Notes: generated from the letters alone by a model not told the origin. Shown: positions 1-8,311, numbered from the stretch's first letter. The stretch: DNA of 18,517 nt from Bacteroidales bacterium (GCA_031260845.1 JAISKR010000072.1:1-18517); one strand, 5' to 3'. Program-made: numbers and translations.

Positions 1-1026
1 AACCATGGCATTAAATCCCTCAATACTCATATAGTCGGGGATGGAATTGCCAGAACCTAAACCATAACCATTGGCTTTGGCACGAAACCGAACGCCTTCT
101 TCCAATATTTTTTTATAGACTTCATCGTAAGAATTGAGGATAAGAAAATTCATGTCGAAACCGCCGAAAAGCCCTATTCTGTCGGCATATTTCTCTATCC
201 ACGTGTCGAAAGGGCTTATCTGGTCTTCGTTGGAATGTTTGGCGTCGATGCCGTTGGCAAGAATATCGGGCATGATGTCGAAAATGTTGCCGCAACAATG
301 CAGCAGGAACTTCTTTCCGGCTCGGTGCACCACGTCAATCACCCGTTTGTGCTGCGGAAGGATAAACCGCCGGATGGTGTCGGGTTCGAGCATGGTGGCG
401 GTTTTGTGCCCCAAATCGTCGCCCATGCGGTGAAATACGAAGACGTCGCCATAATCGCGCACCATCTTTTCCCACAGGACAACAAATAAATCGCCTATTT
501 TGTTGAACAGGTCGGTGAACAAATCGGGGTCAAGGTATTGCATCACGCAAAGGGGTTCGTAGCCCACCAAATCCTGCGCCGATTCAAAGATGCCATATCC
601 GCATCCGCCGTAAGCCTTCATTCCGGCGGGAAGCACTTTGCGAATGGCTTCCAAACGTGGTGTGTAGGTTTCCCAAAAAATGCGGGGAATGTCGTCAAAG
701 GGATATTTTTCAAAATCGTCGCGCGTCTGGACGGGTCCCAACATACCGCCCATGATGGCGCCGTGTCCGGGAATGATGTCGCAGATAGCCGCTTCGTAAT
801 CGAATGCGTCATAGCCGTGTTCCTTCCAAAAAGTGATGGTTTTCCTGAAATAATCTTCCAATTCGGACGGCTGGTTAGATGTGATTTCCAATTTTTCGCC
901 GATACATTTTGAAATGAACGGCGCATCAATATGATGCTCGTACAGAGGCAGATAGTCGGGACGCTGATTGTACAACACTTTGAGGATATTGCTGAAATCG
1001 GGTTGAAAATGATTCGTATGGCTCAT
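1..1026 (-). CDS. Uroporphyrinogen decarboxylase (URO-D) family protein, 3' end cut by window edge
   Basis: The frame is open from an ATG at 1026 to base 1 (342 codons), so the C-terminus lies outside the window. The fold call rests on the typical URO-D/MtbA layout: an N-terminal region followed by HRMGDDLG (about residues 199-206), then a strand with LLHCCGN (241-247) and GLFGGFD (285-291). The H243-x-C245 pair matches two of the zinc ligands of the cobalamin/methyl-CoM methyltransferases MtaA, MtbA and CmuA. The third ligand, a Cys in a GCG-like motif, is not seen: the corresponding stretch reads GYGLGSGNSIPDY. The N-terminal RQAGR motif of true HemE is absent, so I do not call it heme synthesis. 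It starts 12 bases after the GH92 stop and probably shares its transcript. The substrate is unknown; a methyl-transfer role is inference. Confidence 0.85.
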   Translation of the reverse strand, partial: MSHTNHFQPDFSNILKVLYNQRPDYLPLYEHHIDAPFISKCIGEKLEITSNQPSELEDYFRKTITFWKEHGYDAFDYEAAICDIIPGHGAIMGGMLGPVQTRDDFEKYPFDDIPRIFWETYTPRLEAIRKVLPAGMKAYGGCGYGIFESAQDLVGYEPLCVMQYLDPDLFTDLFNKIGDLFVVLWEKMVRDYGDVFVFHRMGDDLGHKTATMLEPDTIRRFILPQHKRVIDVVHRAGKKFLLHCCGNIFDIMPDILANGIDAKHSNEDQISPFDTWIEKYADRIGLFGGFDMNFLILNSYDEVYKKILEEGVRFRAKANGYGLGSGNSIPDYMSIEGFNAMV

Positions 1027-1038
1027 CTTTGCACAGGT

Positions 1039-3180
1039 TTATTCCGTTTCTATCACTAATGTTTGCTGCCCTTTGGTCAATTCATCATGCGCAAGAAAAT
1101 ATCCGTCCAACTTTTTGCCGTTGGCATTGATGCCGATGATTTTGTTGCCCGAATTTTTCCGACTTATCGTAAAATATGTATCGTTGCCCGTCCACAGCAC
1201 CGCTTTGTCAAAAAGCGGAACGGTAACAATATATTCGGGGTCAGCCGGCGATAAGGTGTATAAACCGATGGCATGAAACACGTACCACGCCGACATTTCG
1301 CCCGCGTCGTCCATGCCGGCATACGCCAAACCGTCTTTTCCCATATTGTAAAAATTCGCCATGATGTGGTTCAGCAATTCCTGCGCTCTTTCCTGTTTGT
1401 TCACAAAATAGTACAGATGCGGAAAACCGTGGTCGGGCTGGTTGCCGTGGCAATACTGCCCGATGAACACCGACATATTGTCGGCTTCGCAATCGCGCCA
1501 AGGGATGGTGAAAAGCGAATCGAGTTTTTTCTCAAAATACGCCTTGTCGGGAAACAAAGCGATGAGTCCGTCCACGTCGTGCGGGGCAAAGAAGGACGAC
1601 TGCCAAGCGTTTGCCTCGCGGTACATATATTCGTAATAGATGGTTTGTGGGTCGAAAGGCGTTATCCATTCGCCGTTTTCGAGCCGTCCCCGCATGAATT
1701 TGGTGGCAGGGTCGAACACGTTTTTGTAGTTGAGGCTGCGGCTCATCAGCGTGTCGTAGTTGGCTTTATCGCCCAATTCCCGCGCCATCAAGGCAACGGC
1801 ATAATCATCGTAAGCAAATTCAAGCGTTTTGGTGACGCCTGCGGTGGCAACGGTTTCCAAACGAGGCGCTTCCAAGTCCCATTCGGGCACGTACCCTTTT
1901 TCGATATATTTTGCCAGATGCGGACGGCTGGGGCTTTCCACCTTGGCATTGTGAAGCATGAGCAGATAAGCGCTGTCGGCGTCCCAGCCGCGCAAACCGC
2001 GCAGATACGAGCCTGTGATAAATACCGATGCGTGGTCGCCATGAAAGAAATTGGGCATATAACCCATCTTTTTGCCGCGGTCGGTAACGGAACTGATGAC
2101 GTCAACGGCTACGTCGGGCGACAATAAGCCCAACAGGATGAGTTTATTTCGGTAATCGTCCCAAAACGAGGGGTCGGTGTAGTAGCGAAATCCGGTGTTG
2201 GACACCTGTTTTCGCGCATTGGTAAACTCGCCATTGACGTCGCTGCGCAAGGCGGGCCACAGGAACGACCGATAAAGACAACTGTAAAAAGTTCGTTTTT
2301 GCGCTTCCGTGCCGCCGGACACCGTGATTTTCGACAGCAGGCTTTCCCACGTGTCACCGGCTTCCTTGCGTATATCTGCAAAACTTTTGCCCGCCATCTC
2401 TTTTGCCAGATTTTCCTTGGCATTCCCGATGCTGACAAAAGAAAATCCGATTTTTAGTTCCAAACTTTTGGAACCCTCGTCATCGACAAAATTCACAACC
2501 GACAATTCTTTTGCGTTTTTTTTAGGCGTTTTTTCGATGTTTTTTATCTTCCGGTTTGCCTCGGCGTAGAAATATATTTTCTCGCCCGCCTGCTGAAAGC
2601 CCGAAAACGAAGATTCGCCTTCCTGCGCAATGGCATAGCCGCTCACAGCCTCGTTGGAAAGGTTGAGGTCGGCAAGCAGTCTGACGTCACGCCCGTTGGG
2701 GAAGGTATAGCGGTGATACGCGCACCGCAAGGTGGACGTAAGTTCCGCATTGACGCCGTAGCGTTCAAGAAATACCTGATAATAGCCCGGATGCGCCGAT
2801 TCGTTGCTGTGGCTGAACCGCGACGCATAGTCATTTGCCGCTATCGTCCCCGTAGCAGGCAGCAACGGCACGTAACACAGGTTCCAATGCCCTTTGTTGG
2901 TGTGCGTGAAGCCCCAAATAACGCTGTCTTCGTACTGATAACCTGAACCGCTGTGGAAAAGCGTAACAGGACTGAGTTGCACCATAGCGTTGGGCAGCGA
3001 TGCGCCGGGGAAAACTTCCGCGCCCCACGTTCGGTGGGTGGGTGTGAATCCCAAATCCTCGACTTCCCACAGTGTGGCTGTACCCAAAAAAGGATTGACA
3101 TAATCCGTAAGCCGCTGTTGGCACGAACTGCAAACAAAAGTTGCAAACAAACAGACCATAAAATAGTTGGACTTCGACAT
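1039..3180 (-). CDS. GH92 family alpha-mannosidase lipoprotein
   Basis: 713 residues, close to the usual 700-770 of glycoside hydrolase family 92 (calcium-dependent exo-alpha-mannosidases). A signal peptide ends at VCSSC, so Cys20 is the likely lipidated residue and the enzyme sits on an outer-membrane or periplasmic face. The N-terminal beta-sandwich begins with DYVNPFLGT (26-34). The catalytic (alpha/alpha)6 domain carries SFWDDYR (338-344), EFAYDDYAVA (454-463), NAWQSSFFAPHDV (524-536), HGNQPDHGFPHLYYF (578-592) and GMDDAGEMSAWYVF (622-635). The two Asp at 624-625 fall in the catalytic-base region. At the catalytic-acid position many family members have Glu in GNEP; here it is Gln581. That variant may change the substrate preference. 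The gene is first of a minus-strand pair with the URO-D gene. A TACCTTTG box lies 26 bases upstream. Confidence 0.95.
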   Translation of the reverse strand: MSKSNYFMVCLFATFVCSSCQQRLTDYVNPFLGTATLWEVEDLGFTPTHRTWGAEVFPGASLPNAMVQLSPVTLFHSGSGYQYEDSVIWGFTHTNKGHWNLCYVPLLPATGTIAANDYASRFSHSNESAHPGYYQVFLERYGVNAELTSTLRCAYHRYTFPNGRDVRLLADLNLSNEAVSGYAIAQEGESSFSGFQQAGEKIYFYAEANRKIKNIEKTPKKNAKELSVVNFVDDEGSKSLELKIGFSFVSIGNAKENLAKEMAGKSFADIRKEAGDTWESLLSKITVSGGTEAQKRTFYSCLYRSFLWPALRSDVNGEFTNARKQVSNTGFRYYTDPSFWDDYRNKLILLGLLSPDVAVDVISSVTDRGKKMGYMPNFFHGDHASVFITGSYLRGLRGWDADSAYLLMLHNAKVESPSRPHLAKYIEKGYVPEWDLEAPRLETVATAGVTKTLEFAYDDYAVALMARELGDKANYDTLMSRSLNYKNVFDPATKFMRGRLENGEWITPFDPQTIYYEYMYREANAWQSSFFAPHDVDGLIALFPDKAYFEKKLDSLFTIPWRDCEADNMSVFIGQYCHGNQPDHGFPHLYYFVNKQERAQELLNHIMANFYNMGKDGLAYAGMDDAGEMSAWYVFHAIGLYTLSPADPEYIVTVPLFDKAVLWTGNDTYFTISRKNSGNKIIGINANGKKLDGYFLAHDELTKGQQTLVIETE

Positions 3181-3205
3181 CGCTTTTGGTAAAAAAATAT
3201 TGAAA

Positions 3206-3213
3206 CAAAGGTA
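3206..3213 (-). promoter_or_regulatory. Probable -7 promoter box for the GH92 gene
   Basis: Read on the minus strand this is TACCTTTG, a perfect match to the Bacteroidota -7 consensus TAnnTTTG. An ATTG (3234-3237), three of four matches to the -33 TTTG, stands 20 bases upstream. The predicted leader is about 20 bases. Confidence 0.5.
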
Positions 3214-3259
3214 ATATTTTTATTCCAAACTGACAATATTTACCCAAAAAATTATCGCT

Positions 3260-4705
3260 TTATCTGTCCCTCTCCAACTCAACAGCAAAAAAATTATCGG
3301 GGAAATTCACCAAGTACAGTTTTTCGCTGCTTCGGGTAACGGCAGTGTATAACCACCGCAAATATTCCACGCCGAGCATCTCTTCTTTGAACCACCCCTG
3401 GTCGAGAAAAACGCATTGCCATTGCCCGCCCTGCGCCTTGTGGCAGGTGACGGCATAAGCGAATTTCACTTGAAGCGCGTTGAAAAACGGGTCTTCCTTC
3501 ATCTTTTTGAATTTTTCCTTTTTGGATGGGATATGGGCGTAATCTTCCGCCACGGCGTTAAACAGTTTTCTGTTCTGTTCCTCGCTGAGAGAGGCGCTTT
3601 CGCTCGCCAGCACGTCCAGCAGGATGATAGCCGTAAATTCCCTGTCGCGATAATCGGGCAGCGACAAATCCACCTCGGCAAAGCGAAAACCGTAGCGGTC
3701 GATATATTTTCGTATTCGCTGCACTTTGGCAATATCGCCGTTGGCTATGAAACTAATGTCGTCGGCGTCCTGTATCCAGAAATAATTGTTGCGCACCACC
3801 ATCAGCAAATCGCCGGAAGTCAGTTCTTCCTCGCGGTACAGAATGCGATTGCGAATCCCTTGATTGTAGTGGTTTGCCTGCTTGTTGGAACGGCAAATCA
3901 CCATGGTTTCCGCCATCCCGTAACGGTAGTATGCATCGGAAATAGCCTCTATCAGTTCGTCCCCTGCGATGCGTTCGGTATCAGTGAATTCGCTTATTTG
4001 CAGGGCAGGATGGTCAACGGAACCATGCCCACCTTCCGCCAATTGCTGTCTGAGAAGCGTTGCGTTGTAGAGTATGCCTGAATCCTGTGCTTGGCGCATC
4101 ACTTCCGTCAGTTCGTACTCGGATACCTGCAAGCCGTAGGACTGTAACTGTTTGCTGTCCAAAGCGGGACTCTGTTCCTGCCCGACAGGCGGAAGCTGAG
4201 CGGTGTCGCCTATGAATATCAGTTTGCAATTTTTTCCGTTATATACGAATTTTATCAGGTCGTCAAGCAGATTGCCGCTGCCAAAATAATTGTGGTCGGC
4301 GCCGGACAGGGAAATCATAGAGGCTTCGTCAACGATAAAAAAAGTATCGCTGAGCGGATTGAAATTGAGTGAAAAAGCGCCCCAAGCATCGTTATCCGAT
4401 TTCTGTCGGTAAATTTTTTTGTGAATCGTGAAAGCCTCTTTGCCCGAATAGGCGCTCAGCACCTTTGCAGCCCGTCCTGTGGGCGCCATCAGCACCGCCC
4501 GCATCTTGAACTGTGCTAATGTATTGATGAATGCCGAAATGACAGTCGTTTTTCCTGTTCCGGCATATCCTTTCAGAAGCATGAGTTGTTGGTCATCCGG
4601 CGTTATGATTAAATCGACCAGAGAATCAATAGCAACGCTTTGGTTTTCAGTTGGATTAACCTTCATCTGTTGCAGGAAAATACTTAGAATATGATCTTTC
4701 AGCAT
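3260..4705 (-). CDS. RecD/Pif1-like superfamily 1 ATP-dependent DNA helicase
   Basis: From the ATG at 4705 the protein has 481 residues. The frame extends 18 codons further upstream to 4759, but that part is AT-rich and unlike the start of homologues; MLKDHILSIF fits the family better. Helicase motifs in order: an N-terminal Q-like PTENQ (18-22), Walker A GYAGTGKTT (46-54), motif Ia APTGRAA (74-80), Walker B VDEASM (125-130), motif III IGDTAQLPPVGQ (165-176), the UvrD/RecD C-terminal motif VTCHKAQGGQW (419-429) and motif VI YTAVTRSSEKLYLV (453-466). This is the stand-alone RecD-like helicase common in Bacteroidota, with no RecB or RecC nearby. A role in DNA repair or recombination is the family expectation. 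It is divergent from the 4806 gene with about 100 bases between them. No TAnnTTTG box is perfect; ctaaggta at 4729-4736 is a one-mismatch candidate. Confidence 0.93.
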   Translation of the reverse strand: MLKDHILSIFLQQMKVNPTENQSVAIDSLVDLIITPDDQQLMLLKGYAGTGKTTVISAFINTLAQFKMRAVLMAPTGRAAKVLSAYSGKEAFTIHKKIYRQKSDNDAWGAFSLNFNPLSDTFFIVDEASMISLSGADHNYFGSGNLLDDLIKFVYNGKNCKLIFIGDTAQLPPVGQEQSPALDSKQLQSYGLQVSEYELTEVMRQAQDSGILYNATLLRQQLAEGGHGSVDHPALQISEFTDTERIAGDELIEAISDAYYRYGMAETMVICRSNKQANHYNQGIRNRILYREEELTSGDLLMVVRNNYFWIQDADDISFIANGDIAKVQRIRKYIDRYGFRFAEVDLSLPDYRDREFTAIILLDVLASESASLSEEQNRKLFNAVAEDYAHIPSKKEKFKKMKEDPFFNALQVKFAYAVTCHKAQGGQWQCVFLDQGWFKEEMLGVEYLRWLYTAVTRSSEKLYLVNFPDNFFAVELERDR

Positions 4706-4758
4706 AAAAATTTTAAAAAATAAACGCACTAAGGTAGTATTTATTTTCAAATTTTTCA

Positions 4759-4766
4759 TACTTTTG
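4759..4766 (+). promoter_or_regulatory. Probable -7 promoter box for the pseudopilin-like / DUF3822 / rsmD operon
   Basis: TACTTTTG matches the Bacteroidota -7 consensus TAnnTTTG. It lies 39 bases before the GTG at 4806, giving a leader of roughly 30 bases. I could not find a well-placed TTTG at -33. Confidence 0.5.
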
Positions 4767-4805
4767 CTAAAAATAAATGCGAAAGAATTTTAGTTTTCAG
4801 GAAAA

Positions 4806-5420
4806 GTGAAAAGAGTTATTCATGCGGTATTAATTATTGCCATTGCGGTGGTGTCGTATTTAGTTTACGAGAGTGTACAAAAGCCTATTCGATTCAATGC
4901 AGAACAGAAAAAGCGTTATGAGGTCACCATCCGGCGTTTAAAAGACATTCGTACCGCTCAGGTAGCCTATAAAGCCGAAAACAAGCGATATACGGGTAGT
5001 TTTGATACGTTGATAACTTTCCTGAAAGAAGGGTATTTCAAAGTGGTAAAGTTAACCGGTGATGAAGACGACTCTACCGACGTCAAATCCGGTAAAATTC
5101 AAAGGGATACGACCTTGGTAAAGGTGTTGGATTCCCTGTTCCGCAAAGGTTATCCGGTGGATTCTATCCGGTTTGTGCCGTTTACCGGCAATACCGCTCA
5201 GTTTGAATTGGGCGTCAATGATATTGACGCCGGTGTAAAGGATCGTACAGTGAAAGTAAATGTTTTTGAGGCAAAAGTGGCTAACGATGTACTGTTACAT
5301 GGTTTAGACCCTCAAATGCTTTTGAATTTCAATATGATGAGAGAGAAAACGGCTAAATATGCCGGATTAAGAGTTGGCTCTTTATATGAAACCACAAATA
5401 ATGCCGGCAACTGGGAATAA
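4806..5420 (+). CDS. Single-pass membrane protein with pseudopilin-like stretch, function unknown
   Basis: 204 residues from a GTG start. An in-frame TAG lies just upstream and no ATG is better placed. Residues 5-21 (VIHAVLIIAIAVVSYLV) form one membrane helix with a basic N-terminus, so most of the protein should face the periplasm. The next segment is helical and contains RTAQVAYKAENKRYTGSFD. That is the pattern seen after the N-terminal helix in type IV pilin and type II pseudopilin relatives, although no prepilin peptidase site is visible. The rest, with repeated VKV and short beta-like stretches, I cannot assign. The stop overlaps the start of the DUF3822 gene, and with rsmD the three form an operon. 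A link to an inner-membrane assembly with the actin-like DUF3822 protein is inference. Confidence 0.85.
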   Translation: MKRVIHAVLIIAIAVVSYLVYESVQKPIRFNAEQKKRYEVTIRRLKDIRTAQVAYKAENKRYTGSFDTLITFLKEGYFKVVKLTGDEDDSTDVKSGKIQRDTTLVKVLDSLFRKGYPVDSIRFVPFTGNTAQFELGVNDIDAGVKDRTVKVNVFEAKVANDVLLHGLDPQMLLNFNMMREKTAKYAGLRVGSLYETTNNAGNWE

Positions 5421-6258
5421 TTTTAAAGTCCACACCATCGATCTGATTGACGAAACCTTTGATGTTTCGCAATCTGTGAACTACTCTTTGTGCTTACAGA
5501 TAGCATCAAAGGGTATTTCCTTTTGTGTCCTTGATACGCTTACGGGTAAGTACATTGTGTTGCGTCATTATCCTTGTGAAACAGGCAGTGATTTCATGGC
5601 ATTTTGCAGCAAAATTTTCGACGAGGATGAATTGTTGCGCCTTACCTACAAAAGCAGTCGTTTTTTGCAGGTGTCGGAGCGGTCAACCTTGGTGCCTGCA
5701 CCATTATTTGCCGAAAAAGAGGCGGAAAATATCCTGAACTTCAATCATGGCAAGCGTGAGGATGAATTGACGCTGTTTCGTTACCTGCCTTCTGCACAGG
5801 CGTACAGCATTTTTTCCGTACCTGCGCCGTTGCATTCTTTATTGCAAAAATATCAGCCCGGCATTCAATGCTTTCACCACTCTCAACCGTTGATAGAATG
5901 GAGCATTGAAAAAAATAAATCTCTGTCCTTCTTTATATATAATGATAATATGGACATCGTGATTCTGCGGGATGGTCGGTTTATTTTCTACAATAGTTAT
6001 CATTTGCTGGCGCCTGCGGATGCGGTTTATTTCCTTGCCGGAGCGCTGAATGCCTTTGGTTTAAGCATCAATGCCACTGAACTTGTTTACGCCGGTGCAT
6101 CCGCCGACGTTTCGGATTGCATTGAACTCATCAAGCCCTTCTGCTCGCGGATTACAGAGATAGAGCCAAGTAATGCGCGAATTTACAGTTATTACATTAA
6201 CGAAACATTGCGGAAACAGTTTATACACTTGTTTAATCTTCACGAATGCGTATCATAG
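5386..6258 (+). CDS. DUF3822 family protein (actin-like fold)
   Basis: 290 residues from the ATG at 5386. A TTG at 5374 and an ATG at 5401 are the alternative starts, and all three overlap the 3' end of the preceding gene. Family features are an N-terminal IDETFDVSQSVNYSLCLQI block, a strand-rich first half, and a second half with FFIYNDNMDIVILRDGRFIFYNSY, whose NDN and RDG turns resemble the phosphate-loop region of actin-like ATPases. From memory, a structural-genomics structure of a Bacteroides DUF3822 protein (BT_3980) showed an actin-like ATPase fold; please verify. Nucleotide-binding residues look degenerate, so it may not be a working ATPase. It ends in TAG, overlapping the rsmD start by 13 bases, which suggests translational coupling. 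The biological role is unknown. Confidence 0.85.
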   Translation: MKPQIMPATGNNFKVHTIDLIDETFDVSQSVNYSLCLQIASKGISFCVLDTLTGKYIVLRHYPCETGSDFMAFCSKIFDEDELLRLTYKSSRFLQVSERSTLVPAPLFAEKEAENILNFNHGKREDELTLFRYLPSAQAYSIFSVPAPLHSLLQKYQPGIQCFHHSQPLIEWSIEKNKSLSFFIYNDNMDIVILRDGRFIFYNSYHLLAPADAVYFLAGALNAFGLSINATELVYAGASADVSDCIELIKPFCSRITEIEPSNARIYSYYINETLRKQFIHLFNLHECVS

Positions 6259-6776
6259 GCGGACAATACAGGGGAAAGCAAATAGCAGGGAATGCAAAAC
6301 TGTTGCTGCGTCCCACCACCGATTTTGCCAAGGAGGGTTTGTTCAATATTCTTTCCGGCAGATACGATTTTGAGGGATTGGAAGTGCTTGATTTATTTGC
6401 AGGAACGGGCAGCATCGGTTATGAATTTGTGTCCCGTGGCGCAGGCAGCGTTCATGCGGTGGAGATGGATTCGCATCATGCCGCGTTTATCCGTACTACG
6501 GCAGGCAAACTCAATATGCGCAATCTGAAAACAGTGCGCGATGAGGCTTTTCACTTCCTTTCCATTTGCAAAGCCACATATCATATTATTTTTGCGGATC
6601 CGCCTTATGAAATGGCTAAAATTGCCGCTATTCCCGATGAAGTGTTGAACAGAAACCTGTTAAAACCGGAAGGAATGCTGATTGTGGAACATTCAAAGCA
6701 TACTGATTTTTCTCAGCACAAACGGTTAGTGTTCCGGCGCAATTACGGAAACGTGCATTTTAGTTTTTTTCAGTAA
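6246..6776 (+). CDS. rsmD: 16S rRNA (guanine(966)-N(2))-methyltransferase RsmD
   Basis: 176 residues, normal for RsmD. It transfers a methyl group from S-adenosylmethionine to N2 of G966 in 16S rRNA during 30S assembly. The N-terminus MRIIGGQYRGKQI and RPTTDFAKEGLFNIL (22-36) are family hallmarks. The SAM-binding motif is LDLFAGTGSIGYEF (48-61), the acidic loop is VEMD (72-75), and the catalytic motif is ADPPYE (117-122). Its ATG lies inside the last codons of the DUF3822 gene. Its 3' end overlaps the convergent small membrane gene by 17 bases. No frame damage is seen. Confidence 0.96.
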   Translation: MRIIGGQYRGKQIAGNAKLLLRPTTDFAKEGLFNILSGRYDFEGLEVLDLFAGTGSIGYEFVSRGAGSVHAVEMDSHHAAFIRTTAGKLNMRNLKTVRDEAFHFLSICKATYHIIFADPPYEMAKIAAIPDEVLNRNLLKPEGMLIVEHSKHTDFSQHKRLVFRRNYGNVHFSFFQ

Positions 6777-7005
6777 ATTTTGCCTTCCTTTTCGGGAAAA
6801 TCAGATTGTAAATGATGCGAATGACTGCCCAAGCACAGTAAAAAACGACCGTGAGGATGAGAACGGGCTTATACTGGGTGTATAATTCTTTCCACTCGGT
6901 GTGATAGTATAAGATGCTGAAAATGTTGACGCAAACAGATATTAAAAAGCAGCCAATCAGGCATTTGATTTCTTTTTTCTGCTGCTGAACCGTTAAATCT
7001 TTCAT
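6760..7005 (-). CDS. Small two-helix membrane protein, unknown function
   Basis: 81 residues from the ATG at 7005; a TTG three codons upstream is less likely. A Lys-rich start (LTVQQQKKEIK) precedes a first helix (about 16-34, CLIGCFLISVCVNIFSILYY). A short loop (HTEWKELYTQYK) and a second helix (about 47-65, PVLILTVVFYCAWAVIRIIY) follow, and the tail PKRKAKF is very basic. That topology places both ends in the cytoplasm. It begins 13 bases after the porV stop, so the two are probably co-transcribed. I recognise no family. Its stop codon lies within the 3' end of rsmD on the other strand. Confidence 0.75.
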   Translation of the reverse strand: MKDLTVQQQKKEIKCLIGCFLISVCVNIFSILYYHTEWKELYTQYKPVLILTVVFYCAWAVIRIIYNLIFPKRKAKFTEKN

Positions 7006-7018
7006 GTTCCTCAATTCA

Positions 7019-8233
7019 TTATGATCCGCTTGCGGAACTTGTCGAGCCGGATGCCCCCAAATTAAATATCAGAGAGAATCTCAATGTGTTTGCCAACGGA
7101 TCTCTGTTGCTGTAAGGCGTTATCAGGTACGAAAAATCCACTTCAAACACATTCAGCATAACGCCGACGCCCATGGTGAAGTATCTGCGGTTGCCTTTCA
7201 GCCTGTTTTCGTGGTGGTAGCCCGTGCGTACTGCGAAAAAATTACGGTAAGTGTATTCAAGCCCTGCGCCAAGGCTGACCTCATGCAGTTCCTCGGAAAA
7301 GCCGCCCGGAGCATCGCCAAACGACTGAAAAATGCCTTTGGGAACAGAAACATTATCGTTTTTCCCTTTGAGGATGTTTTTGTTATCCGTAATGTCCCTA
7401 AGCGGAGGCGTAGGAACCAACAATTTATTGAGATCAACCGCTAAGGTGACTTTGTTGTAATCGTCGAATAAAATGCCGAAAGAGCCGCCAATACCCATGT
7501 TCATTGGGAGAAACATTTTTTCCTGCTCGTTGGCGTAAGTCATCTTGGTGCCGAGGTTGGAGAAGTTGGCGCCCAACGCCCAAGTTCCTTTTCTGCTGCC
7601 TAATTCAACGTCAGAACGGTAATACAGGGCAATGTCGCCGGCAAAAGAATTGCCTGCTTTCGCTTTTGTGCCCGCTACCGCCGGAACGCCCGATGAAATA
7701 TCGGAGCGGATGTAGCGAAATGAAATGGCGGCGCTCATTTTTTCGGAAAATTTCCTTGAATAGCCGACGTCAAAAGCAAATTCATTGGGATTGCCGGTTA
7801 ATAACGCCTGTCCGTTGCCATCCATAAATGGAATGCTTCCCATATCGAAGTAACGCAAAGACGCCGAAACAGTCTGCATCCGGTCAATACCCCAAAAACC
7901 GGTCAGATACAGCAGGTTCATGTCATCTACCAAGGCACGCAACCAAGGTGAATACGACAAGGATATGCCCCCTTTCTGTTCGATGAATGCGTATTTCGCA
8001 GGGTTCCAATGTTGCGAATTAACGTCGGGCGATGTAGCCAAGCCAACATCAGCCATTGCCGAACTGCGTGCATCGGGCGCAATGGTCATGAAAGGAACTG
8101 CCGTCCTGATACTGTTCGGCACGTTGGTATTGTTGATGTCGCCCGTGCTGATTTGAGCAAAAATATCTGCCGATATTACACAACAGAACGCTAAGATGCT
8201 TGCTTTTAATACATTCATTTTAACAAATAGCAT
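7019..8233 (-). CDS. porV: Type IX secretion system outer-membrane protein PorV (LptO)
   Basis: 404 residues; PorV of Porphyromonas gingivalis is of similar size. A signal peptide ends near ADIFAQ (cleavage about 26/27). The mature start, NSIRTAVPFMTIAPDARSSA, and the following MADVGLATSPDVNSQHWNPAKYAF are the conserved PorV/FadL-type barrel opening, and many alternating strands follow. PorV is the outer-membrane barrel that collects substrates from the Sov channel and delivers them to the PorU sortase. The usual last barrel strand (LRFSLIFNLG) is followed by a 12-residue Ser/Gly/Ala tail, which is unusual because such barrels normally end at the last strand. An ATG at 8218 is an alternative start with a shorter signal peptide. 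No porU gene lies beside it here; a divergent URO-D gene takes that place. Confidence 0.93.
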   Translation of the reverse strand: MLFVKMNVLKASILAFCCVISADIFAQISTGDINNTNVPNSIRTAVPFMTIAPDARSSAMADVGLATSPDVNSQHWNPAKYAFIEQKGGISLSYSPWLRALVDDMNLLYLTGFWGIDRMQTVSASLRYFDMGSIPFMDGNGQALLTGNPNEFAFDVGYSRKFSEKMSAAISFRYIRSDISSGVPAVAGTKAKAGNSFAGDIALYYRSDVELGSRKGTWALGANFSNLGTKMTYANEQEKMFLPMNMGIGGSFGILFDDYNKVTLAVDLNKLLVPTPPLRDITDNKNILKGKNDNVSVPKGIFQSFGDAPGGFSEELHEVSLGAGLEYTYRNFFAVRTGYHHENRLKGNRRYFTMGVGVMLNVFEVDFSYLITPYSNRDPLANTLRFSLIFNLGASGSTSSASGS

Positions 8234-8311
8234 TTAATTATGATTATAACGGACTTTTCGCATTTTTATTATATCCGATTGTTTTTGACAGTCAATTTCA
8301 TAAAAATCATT

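Noticed and set aside
1..1026. Heme biosynthesis uroporphyrinogen decarboxylase (hemE)
   Set aside because: The N-terminal RQAGR signature and other HemE substrate residues are missing. The HCC motif points to the methyltransferase-like branch.
1273..2127. 284-codon plus-strand frame inside the GH92 gene
   Set aside because: It lies wholly opposite conserved GH92 motifs and has no recognisable domain.
2511..2545. Three A-tracts on the coding strand of the GH92 gene as a phase-variation or slippage site
   Set aside because: The frame is intact. The tracts simply encode a Lys-rich stretch, and there is no sign of alternative length.
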